From Protonemura montana (lineage: Eukaryota > Arthropoda > Insecta > Plecoptera > Nemouridae): DNA of 64,000 nt. The notes under the pieces were generated by a model. The model searched no databases, was not told the DNA's origin, and saw only the letters and a program-made list of their open reading frames with translations. A program made the position numbers and the translations under genes. Shown here one piece after another: positions 11,101-23,100 of this stretch; the first letter of the stretch is position 1, and each line of letters starts with the position of its first letter. The stretch is from positions 2,666,001 to 2,730,000 of the forward strand of contig OX387606.1 of the NCBI GenBank assembly GCA_947568835.1, given 5' to 3'.

Positions 11101-14100
11101 CCATGAAGCCCATCTAGCCCATGAAGCCCATGAAGCCCATGAAGCCCATGTAGCCCATGAAGCCCATGAAGCCCATGTAGCCCATGAAGCCCATGAAGCC
11201 CATCTAGCCCATGTAGCCCATGAAGCCCATGTAGCCCATGAAGCCCATGAAGCCCATGTAGCCCATGAAGCCCATGTAGCCCATGAAGCCCATGAAGCCC
11301 ATGAAGCCCATGAAGCCCATGAAGCCCATGAAGCCCATCTAGCCCATGTAGCCCATGTAGCCCATGAAGCCCATGAAGCCCATGAAGCCCATGAAGCCCA
11401 TGAAGCCCATCTAGCCCATGAAGCCCATGAAGCCCATGAACCCCATGTAGCCCATCTAGCCCATGTAGCTGAAGGGATGTGTGTACTGTGTATTTACCTC
11501 TGAGCAAGACTTCGGCTTCAATGACAGCATCTATGGGCGGGGGCTCGATGGCTTTGCTCAAAAACTGTCCAATCGGACCGAGACGAAGCAGTTTGATCGA
11601 CAACGCCAACTCATGAAGCGGCGTTCTGCAATCAACGGACAACAATGCCGAGTTAAAAACATGAATCTGGAATAAACTTTACAGTATGTCATTTAGAACA
11701 AACAGAGATCTGTTTTTTACGGTCATGACATAAGACCGGCGCCATTAGAACAGTGCCGCATGGCCCCTTGTGAAAATAGTGTTAAAGAATGCATGGTGAA
11801 CTGTGCAGGAGGAAGTCCTTCACAAAAGATTATTGACCAAAAAGCCACAAGCCTCATGTAAAACAATGTCTGCAAATACACATCATGGTATATGAGCTTA
11901 AAACAATAAGCAATAAACAAATTTATTTGTGGTGTTTAACGTTGCACTGTTTTGACATCTAGCCATGCGGCACTAGTCCAATGGCGTCGGTGAATGAGTG
12001 GATGATGATGAGGATGAACCTAACATAGCATAGAAGGGAGGAGGGGAAACCCAGTGCCGGCACATAGCCTACTTCTGTCGAAGACCAAGGGGACCACCGG
12101 CTTAACGTCCCTTCCGATGGACGGTACAACGCGAACAGCATGATTCTTCCACAAATCCATGCTGTCGAGAGGTTGATAAGCAAGACGAATGAAGTTGCTG
12201 TATTAACTTTCATCTCTCCAACCTCTCTCCCGAACAGAGCTGGTCATGTGTATGATGGTCACCCGTCCAATACCTGACTCAGCGCAGTGTTGCTTAACTT
12301 TCATCCCTCCGACCTCTCTCCCAAACAGAGCAGGTCATGTGTATGATGGTCACCCGTCCAATACCTAACCCAGCGCAGTGTTGCTTAACTTTCATACCTC
12401 CAACCTATCTCCCAAACAGAACTGATCATTTGTATGATGGTCACCCATCCAATACCTGACCCAGCGCAGTGTTGCTTAACTTTCATCCCTCCAACCTCTC
12501 TCCCAAACAGAACTGATCATGTGTATGATGGTCACCCATCCAATACCTAACCCAGCGCAGTGTTGCTTAACTTCAATGATCTCACGAGAACCCGTGTTTC
12601 CAACACGACAAACCGTTCAGTCTTAAAACAATCAAAATTAAATCAAAATTAAAACCACCGACGGCTACCACCTACCTGAACATCTCTGGAGTGACATGCT
12701 CGTCCAGCTTTTCAAAGCGTGCCCGGCTTAGCAGGTGGAAGCAGAAGCCGGCGCTGACTCGCCCGGCTCGGCCCTTGCGTTGTTCGAGGTTAGTTTTCGA
12801 AGCCCAAACCGTGGCGTAGTTGGTCATGTTGTTGTGGGACGTGAACAGCTTCATCTTCGACTTGCAACTGTCGATGACGTAGACAACGTCGTTGATCGTC
12901 ACCGAAGTCTCCGCGATGTTGGTCGACAGTATGATCTGTAATAATAATAATTATTTCCTTTATTTCAGTAAAGAAATAATTGTTATAGAAAGAATCATAC
13001 AGATAAATAACAGATAAAATATACATTTTTGTCTTTATGATGAAATCTTATTTAAGTTGCAAACGCTTGCAATGCGCGGGGTATTTTATTATTATTAACA
13101 CTATAACCGTCTCAAAAATTGATGCCCAAACGGGGATCATTTGGAATCATTTAGGCATCAATTTTTGAGACGGTTATAGTGTTCATAATAATAAAATACA
13201 TTTTTGTTTATTTGCTTAAGCGTTAAGAAATTTTTTTAAACTGTGGAACGATTTAATTTCTAGGTTCTCCGTTTGTTCTTTGTCTTTCTATGACTTTGTC
13301 TTATGTCATTTGTTTATTCTTGTGGGTAGATGATTAAAGAGAATAGCCCCAGCATGGTCCAAGCATCTGACAAAGACGATGCATGCCTTTGAGAAGTTCA
13401 ATCGGGTTTGGAATTGGATTAGCGTTGGCTAAATTTGACAGTGAAACAGTTTCGTAGTTCGAGGTTGTACACAAGTAGGTAGAGTAGTTCACAACTTAGT
13501 TGGGATCTTAATTAAACTACAAACGCTTGGTATGCGCGAGGTATTTTATTATTATGAACACTATAACCGTCTCAAAAATTGATGCACAAACGGGGACTCA
13601 AACCCCGATCTCCACCTGTCGCAATAGTGATTTAATAATAGATAATAGATTACAATAGTGATAATAGATTAGTGTATTTCTTAGTTTTAAGACTTAGACT
13701 AAAATTATAAATGAGCATACCTTGGTGACTCCGTCTGGGACGGGTTCAAACACGCGACGTTGGTCCTCTCGAGGGATCTGCGAGTGAAGCGGCAGCACGG
13801 AGAAGCTGGAGCCGCCAAACACGGGGTGTTGCTGCAGGTGACGCAGCAAAGCAAAGATCAAGTTCCAGCCCGGCAAGAATATAAGCACCGCTCCCGGACG
13901 AGACAGACCCTTGATGTATCTACAAGTTAAACAAGCAGACTTATTATGTGATCGATTGGTTTGTGGTGTTTAACGACGCACTGTTTTGACATCTGGCCAT
14001 GCGGCACTGGTCTAATAGCGTTAGTGAATGAGTGGATGATGATGAGGATGATGATGAACCTAATCTAGCATAGAAGGGGACCACCAAGGGCACCAAGGGG

Positions 14101-17100
14101 ACCACCGGCTTAACGTTCCTTCCGAAGGACGGTACAACTCGAACAACAGGATTCCACCACAAATCCATGCTGTCAAGAGGATGATAAGCAAAGCAAGTGA
14201 AGTTGCTGTACTTACTTTGAACCCTCCAACCTCTCTCCCAAACAGAACTGGTCATGTGTATGATTGTCACCCATCCAATACCTGACTAAGCGCAGTGTTG
14301 CTTAACTTTCATCCCTCCAACCTCTCTTCCGAACAGAACTGGTCATGTGTATGATGGTCATGTGTATGATGATCATGTGTATGATGGTCATGTGTATGAT
14401 GGTCATGTGTTTGATGGTCATGTGTTTGATGGTCATGTGTATGATGGTCATGTGTTTGATGGTCATGTGTATGATGGTCATGTGTATGATGGTCATGTGT
14501 ATGATGGTCATGTGTATGATGGTCATGTGTATGATGGTCATGTGTATGATGGTCATGTGTTTGATGGTCATGTGTATGATGATCATGTGTATGATGGTCA
14601 TGTGTATGATGGTCATGTGTTTGATGGTCATGTGTATGATGGTCATGTGTATGATGGTCATGTGTATGATGGTCATTTGTATGATGATCATGTGTATGAT
14701 GGTCATGTGTATGATGGTCATGTGTTTGATGGTCATGTGTATGATGGTCATGTGTATGATGGTCATGTGTATGATGGTCATGTGTATGATGGTCATGTGT
14801 TTGATGGTCATGTGTATGATGTGTATGTATGTACTAACTTGAGCAGCTCCTCGATTAGTTGGAAGCTGATCTCCTTTTCGCTGAGGTTTGCCATCGCGTT
14901 GCGGGTGGTAACCTTGTAGTCAGTTGAGACGACCTTGTTCATGTTCTCATCGCCCTCCTCGGGCGCACCATCATCGTCCCTGTGCTTTCGACCGTCGGGC
15001 ACCGGTACAAAGTTTAACATCTCGACGCAGTCTTCTAAGAAGTATTCTGCAATAAAAGCGATTAACATTAGCGCCGTGACTAAACTTGTAAACCAATGGC
15101 AGGACGTTTAACATTAGCGCTGTGACTGACTAAACCTGTAAACCAATGGCAGGACGTTTAACATTAGCGCTGTGACTCTGACTAAACCTGTAAACCAATG
15201 ACAGGACGTTTAACATTAGCGCTGTGACTCTGACTAAACCTGTAAACCAATGGCAGGACGTTAAACATAAGCGCTGTGACTGACTAAACCTGTAAACCAA
15301 TGGCAGGACGTTTAACATTAGCGCTGTGACTCTGACTAAACCTGTAAACCAATGGCAGGACGTTTAACATTAGCGCTGTGACTCTGACTAAACCTGTAAA
15401 CCAATGGCAGGACGTTTAACATTAGCGCTGCGAGTCTGACTAAACCTGTAAGCCCAATGGCAGGACGTTTTACATGAGCGGTGTGACTGTGACTAAACCT
15501 GTAAACCCAATGACAGGCCGTTTAACATTAGCGCTGTGACTCTGACTAAACCTGTAAACCAATGACAGGACGTTTAACATTAGCGCTGTGACTCTGACTA
15601 AACCTGTAAACCAATGGCAGGACGTTTAACATTAGCGCTGCGAGTCTGACTAAACCTGTAAACCAATGGCAGGGCGTTTAACATTAGCGCTGTGACTCTG
15701 ACTAAACCTGTAAACCAATGGCAGGACGTTTAACATTAGCGCTGCGAGTCTGACTAAACCTGTAAACCAATGGCAGGGCGTTTAACATTAGCGCTGTGAC
15801 TAAACCTGTAAACTAATGGCAGGACGTTTTACACTAGCGCTGTGACTCTTACTAAACCTGTAAACCCAATGACAGGACGTTTAACATTAGCGCTGCGACT
15901 CTGACTAAACCTGTAAACCAATGGCAGGACGTTTAACATTAGCGCTGCGAGTCTGACTAAACCTGTAAGCCCAATGGCAGGACGTTTTACATGAGCGGTG
16001 TGACTGTGACTAAACCTGTAAACCCAATGACAGGCCGTTTAGCATTAGCGCTATGACTCGGACCATACCTTGCACCGGGAATGCCCTGCCGGGGACTTCG
16101 ATGACCGGGCAGTGGTTGAAGTAGTTGCTGAAGAGGGTCGTGTCGATGGTGGCGGACATGAGGATGAGCCGCAGGTCAGGGTACGTGTGGATCATGTCTC
16201 GAAGGACCACCATGATGAAGTCGGAGTTGACGTCGCGCTCGTGGATTTCATCGACGATCACGTGGCTCACTCCACGCAGACCGTTCTCCAGCTTGCGCAG
16301 CAAAACACCGACCGTGCAGAACATTATACCTGGAGGAACATGGAGGAACAATCAGTGGTGTTGCTCAACTCAGGGACCATTTCACCAACATCAGGCTGAA
16401 CTTGATTTTAACTTGCTTTATTAGTAGACCTACCCTCTGAAAATGTACCTCCCTAGGTACACGACATGGGCTATCAAGCCTTCTTAGCCCGATCAATTAG
16501 ACTTGAATTAGACTGTAGAATGTGCTGCCCCATGGGCCATGACATGACATAATGACTACATTTCCAAAAAATGTTAAATACTACTGTACATTTAAAAACC
16601 ACAAAATTCTATGTAATTATATTGTAAATTCTACAAACACTGTTGTAATTCTACTAGAATCAGGTAATTATTGTATTACCAAAGCTATTAATAAACAAAT
16701 AAATAAATAAAAAGTAAATAGTCCCAACATTTCATGATATCTAAATGTTTCTTAAGTCGAACCTCCATATGGCCGTGGTAGGGCTGATTCGAAACGCACG
16801 CTGTACCCTACGCTCTCGCCGAGTCGTTCGCATCGTTCACTGGCGACTCGATCAGAGACCGAGACGGCAGAAATACGTCGAGGCTGAGTGACGACAACGT
16901 TGCAATAGCCGCCAGCTCCTGATCGAATGTAGTCGTCCAAGATGTACTGACACACCTAGACAAGGCGGGACACCGGTCAAGACTGTCTTCTGTCACTGCC
17001 CACTGGGTCATTCTACTTCAGAACAACACAGCAAAAAAGATTATCTACCTTAAAAACTGGCTTAAATTCTGAAATGAACATTTCTTGAGAGCTTTATATT

Positions 17101-20100
17101 TTCATGTGGATTCAAGCCAATTTGTATAATATATTATATTATAATAGTGAATTATTGTATAATATATAATATATTATATATTTATAATAAGTAATAACAG
17201 ATAATAATGTAATACAATAATAAGACTTGTGTCTTGTAGTTATATAATCGTCTCGAAAAGTCAGTGTCCCCTTGGTTATAGAAACAACCGCGACAGGTGG
17301 AGATCAGGGTTTGAGTCCCCGTTTTGGGCATCAATTTTTGAGAGGTTACTTATTAGTGTTCCTTGTAATGAAAAACTAGAAGGCACAATTCTGAAATATA
17401 TGTTTTGAATTCAAAACATATGTAACCCCTAAAAATTGGACCGATCGGGAGATAACAATATGAGCTAATAGCTCATAGTCGTATAGCTAGAATGGAGATA
17501 AAATCATTCCAGGAAACTTTCAGAGAAGCTTATGATGTCCCGTTAAATTTTGGTGAAAGTAAAAATATGAGCGATCAACTTTATTTTTAATTTAGGGGGA
17601 TGTTTGTTTATTAGGGGTAATTTTTGTCATTCTTATGCATTTTGTTTACCCTAACTTATTTGAAATTTTCTCAGCATCCCAACAGTAATTTTAATTTGTT
17701 CGTTATCTTTAACGGGTCATTACCTTACAAGACGAAAAGTAATTAAGTGCACCCAAAAGTGCTCAAGTTCAAACGGCTACTGTGCAAGAACGGTGCAAGA
17801 TTTAAAAAAAAAAATGTTAACCGTTTTATTCCGTCCCAAGCCTAATTTTTGTTTTTTGCTCACCCACCGTTCTTAAGAATTATAAATGATTGGGTCACTT
17901 TTTTTTTGTGTTGATTTGACATGGAATGACCGAGCTGTCAATATTTTCTCATCGTGCTTACATCCATTTCAAATTTGAACTACGATCATTGGTGGGTGAA
18001 ACTTTAAACCCCACTTTTTGTTCAAAGAAAATAGTGCCGGGCAAAACATTAACATATTTCTAAAATGCAAAACGTTCCCTTTTGATTTTAACTCTGTGCT
18101 AAAAACTGTATTTTTCTTGTTTTACACAAAGCCTAAGCCATAGGGCTCAAAGACTATAAGGCGACCGGCATTTGAGAGGTCCCAGGTTCATTCCCCAGTC
18201 CGGTCGCACATTTTTCCAGTCTGTCTCTGTGTCCATCCTTCGCTTGCTGGTTTCTTACCATGATGAAATTACTAAATTTTCCAAAAATGCAAAATACCAC
18301 TGTGAATCTATCAACTAACCACAAAATTCTATGTAATTATGTTGTAAATTCTACAAACACTATTGTAATTCTATTAGCCTCAGGTAATTAATGTTATACC
18401 TGAGCAAATAATATTAACAAGTAAATAAATAATAATTCCCAACAACTCCACATACCTGCGTGGTTTTCCCACAGCCTGTGTTTCCACGGATGATGACGAC
18501 CGGGTTGTCGTTGATTGCGGTCATGATGACTCCTGTAACCAAGACAACAGAGATTCGATCAGAACCACACCCCGACAAAACACGACACAACTTTAACGAA
18601 AGATTTTCTTTTGAAACTCTGCATTGACTGGCAAGTGGTAAGACATTTGCAACCTAATTTCATTCAATTCCATGATTTGCTGCAGGCAGGAAATCTTTCA
18701 CCCATATAGTATTTTCCCTGCTCGCCGAAAGCGTAAGCACCAACAAAAAATAAATTTTTGCTTGAGAAGAGAAGAGCCTTTCAAACTTTCAGCTTGACTC
18801 CATGCCAACTACACACCTTTTCAAGCTATATTTATGATATGACAAACTTAGGATAAGTGAATGCTTCCGACTTCAATTGCATGGTTCATGCCCAACAAAC
18901 ACATGCAAAAGCACTTCTAAATTCATACACATCTACACAGTAAAAAAATCAGAACTTCTGATCATATGGCTGTTAATGATTTTTTTTTTTTTTTAAGATA
19001 TTGGGCAGGAAATACTTGAAAAAAACACATTAGGGAAATAAAGACTTCTTGAGTTATTAAGGGTTGAAATTTAAGGATGGATTTTTTTCACCCCTAAACT
19101 TGATAGGTAAGCAATTTAAATTGATGTATTTTTTCTTGTAAATTTAAGCAAGATTATCATTTTAGAACTAGTCTCATCCTTTTATGTTTATTTGTTCAAA
19201 CGCTAGAGTGAATGTAGTGAATTGTCGTGCGGGGCAAAAAGTAAAATATTTGGTTTCTCATCCTCTGCCATGGACAAACTGCTAGGCGTACGGCAAAAAC
19301 ATTTAACAAGGGGTTGTTATTTTTAGTGTTCTAAACCTCATGAAAATTTCGTCAAATTCTGAGTTAGTGAAGGTTTTGAGTGGCGGGCACTTGATATGGA
19401 ATGCCGAATGACCCTTGAGCTACTTGGACACAGAATTTTTGAGAGGATAGTAGAATTTTTTATAATAATAATGCGTGCAAGAATTTGGTGTGTAAAACGC
19501 TGTTTAAAGAAGAAGAAAATGATTTGGAAAATTAAGTCTCATGCTTGAAGTGAAGATGAATGGATGAAAAACAAATCTAGCGCGCTGCAGTAAGTTCCTC
19601 ACCCTTCATGGCCGACACAGGCAGTTGGTCTCGTTCCTTGACAGAAGCGGTCAGCGCCGTGTCCTGCTGCATGCGGTCAGCAAACTCGGTGGCGAGCTGA
19701 GCGCTGAGGTCGTCTAGCGTGGCAGTCGCTAGCGGGCCCTCGTCGATGTTGCAGCCGGTCCACGGGTTCCAGTTGGGCTGCGGCGGGGACCACGGAACCA
19801 CGCCTGCGGCTTGCACCTTCGACGCGACAAACTCGTCCAGAACGTGGCTGGACAGCAGAGACAAAGGAGGGGCACCGCTCTGGAACACACAAGCGAGGTT
19901 CCTGCTAGCAAAAATTTATTTTGCAAAGCTGAATCACAACAATGTTTGCAAATAAACTCATCCTAGCTGCAGAACCTAAAGTAGAACCAGTTTGCACTTC
20001 AACTGTATTTTTAAATTACATACCAGGAAATCAACATGCTTCCAAACATGACCTGAAACTTGCATAAACTTGCACTTTTTGTTAAGTCCCATCAAAATAT

Positions 20101-23100
20101 ACAGTCCCGTCTGCAAAATGTCATCAAAGTCCAGAGAAATCAGCGACTTTGTTATTGCGTGATAGATGTTAATCCTCGTTGCATGTTGAATTGAACACAT
20201 TGCAGAAGAGTGACTAGATTTCACGACAGGAAGAAAGGTTAGGAGTATCACAATGAGCACTAGTGAATGAAAATGTCCGATCTAAGTTTTGTCCAACTTT
20301 TGATTAGGTAACGAAAAATAGCATCAGTAATGTCACGGATGACATAAGTAGCCGTATTAGTAAGAATTTCACTTTGAAAATCTGTCCCAAAACTGTTGAA
20401 ATAAGAACTGAGAAAAAATGTTAAGCCAAAGTATCTTTGCTGATGTTCATTCAGTACCAATGATTAATACAGTGATTACCTCCAGCCCAAAATTAATATG
20501 ATTCTCACCACATCAATTGGTCGAATATCGAGTGCCGCCAAAGTGTCGTGGACCTGTGCCTCCAACTCGGGAGCCAACAAGACTGGGTATGGCTTCATTT
20601 GATCCGAAGCAGCCTTCTTGAGAGTTCCAGTGAAAGCCTCGATCACACCAAAGTGGAACAGTTGACGTACCAGCGACAATGCACAGCTCTTGGATGCAGT
20701 CTGCTTGTTGGATCCCGTCTCCCGGGCTGTCACGTCTGGAGAATATCACGTTGTTCACTCTCGGTTTGTGTTTAAATAGAGACGCTTTAACACAGCTTCT
20801 TGCTTTAACTCCTTGGAGATACGACATAACTTGTCAGGTGCTCTTATTGTCTCTTACAAGAAGGCTGGTGGTTTACGGGAACCGTTACAACATTTAATTG
20901 TTAGTTTTACATTGGTCAGTGAATATGTTTACATCAAGAAAAACATGTGACAAAATGCCAGTGACGGTCATAAGAATGCCATAAAGACCACAATACGCAA
21001 AGTGTTTCACTGGACACTATTTCTTCCTGATTGTGAGTTGCCCTCCATCATGTCTATTTACTAACCTACAGAAAATATGATCAAAGATCGGTACTAACTG
21101 CGTGCCTCTGAGCTCGTACACACAGCTTCTTTGTTAGTGCCAGTAGATTGGAAAGTGAAGCTGCTATTGAAACTGATACACGACACCAAATACTGGGTCG
21201 GTGGGTGGTATGTACTTACTTCTATGGAGAGCCTTGACGAAGAAGGACATTTCTGCAGTGTAACTCCTGCAAATAATAGTTGGAATTATATACGCGAGTA
21301 AATTATTTAATAAATAAATAATAAAAACTCATAATTGATAGAACATTATCATGCAGTTACATGTGCACCTGATTAATTCCTTCTAAACAATAAAACACAT
21401 TTTTTACCTCAAATTTATTGTTATTCTTTCTTCAACAAAAGGTTACTCACCAGAAAGGAGTGACTTGATTGGTAGTTGTTGCGGGCTTTGTCTACCGTGG
21501 AGAAATACCAGAGCAGTGCCATGAAACAGTTTGTTTCGTTCTTTCAAAGACATTCACAACGTGTGGCACAGGTTACACATTTTGTGAATGTCAACAGTTA
21601 TTGATCGAGAGGCAGGAATCGCAAGTGAAGGTCGGCAATATCTGTAAGGTAAAACCATAGTCAACGAAAATCACAAATATTTAGTAAACTTTTGTGATAT
21701 CAGTTGGCTGTGGTAAAACCTAACCTACCCTAGGTAATCAAAACATGCCTAGCAATTTGTAGGCATGAAGAGAATACCTGGATCAGAAAAGAGTTATTAT
21801 AAAGATTATTTATGATTGTTCAAGCAATTTATTCGCTGGAACCATCATAAATAGTTACTGCGTTTGATTGAGACCCTAAAAAATAGCGTTTCATGGCATT
21901 GTACTGGTAGTTTCTCCAGGGAAGAGGGAAAATAGTGTTTCACGCTGTTCTTTGTTTACGAAACTACGTCGAATGCGTCATACGGATTGCAACCACGATT
22001 ATCAAAAATGTCACTGTATAGAAAAAAGAGATTGAATCAAAAATTGCAGGTCACCTACCTTGTATGATCTGGCCCAACAGGCGTATATTTATAATCGGCT
22101 TGAATTTTCAGCGTTTGCATAAACTGGTGTAGCTTGGACTTTGCATTTTCAATAGTCCAGTTTCCATGGATTGAGGCATTCACATCCAAATCCTCTGCCT
22201 GAAATGCAACACACATAAAGGTTTAATAGTGGATGGGTACTTGGCTATACTTTGTTTCGATAATATACATAAATACTCAAATTTTTATAAGATAGTCAAT
22301 TTTGTTGCAAACTTTGGAAACAAAAAATACAATCAAGCATAGGAGGTTCAATGTCAGGTTCAACGTTTGGTAGCCATGGAGATGCTGAGATCGCCTGACA
22401 GAGCTCCTCAATTCTGCTATCTTATGTTACCACGGGTATATCATGGCCTAGCATAGGAGGTTCAATGGTAGATTCAACGTTTGGTAGCCATGAAGATGCT
22501 GAGATCGCCTGACAGAGCTCCTCAATTCTGCTATCTTATGTTACCACGGGTATATCATGACCTAGCATAGGAGGTTCAATGGTAGATTCAACGTTTGGTA
22601 GCCATGGAGATCCTGAGATCACCTGACAGAGCTTCTCAATTCTGCTATCTTATGTTACCACGGGTATATCATGGCCTAGCATAGGAGGTTCAATGGTAGA
22701 TTCAACGTTTGGTAGCCATGGAGATGCTGAGATCGCCTGACAGAGCTTCTCAATTCTGCTATCTTATGTTACCACAGGTATATCATGGCCTAGCATAGGA
22801 GGTTCAATGGTAGATTCAACGTTTGGTAGCCATGGAGATGCTGAGATCGCCTGACAGAGCTTCTCAATTCTGCTATCTTATGTTATCACGGGTATATCAT
22901 GGCCTAGCATAGGAGGTTCAATGGTAGATTCAACGTTTGGTAGCCATGGAGATGCTGAGATCGCCTGACAGAGCTTCTCAATTCTGCTATCTTATGTTAC
23001 CATGGGTATATCATGGCCTAGCATAGGACGTTCAATGTCAGGTTCAACGTTTGGTAGCCATGGAGATGCTGAGATCGCCTGACAGAGCTTCTCAATTCTG

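Noticed and set aside
10785..11645. 286-codon minus-strand ORF with His-Gly-Leu repeats
   Set aside because: It is helicase exon 14 read through its GTAAAT donor into the 9-bp array; helicase homology stops exactly at the donor.
14302..14842. Three long ORFs with Met-Thr-Ile-His or Cys-Met-Val-Met repeats
   Set aside because: 15-bp minisatellite read in different frames.
15063..16058. CRISPR-like regular repeat array
   Set aside because: Units are contiguous without unique spacers, in a eukaryotic intron: a minisatellite. The same holds for the 114-, 47- and 45-bp arrays.
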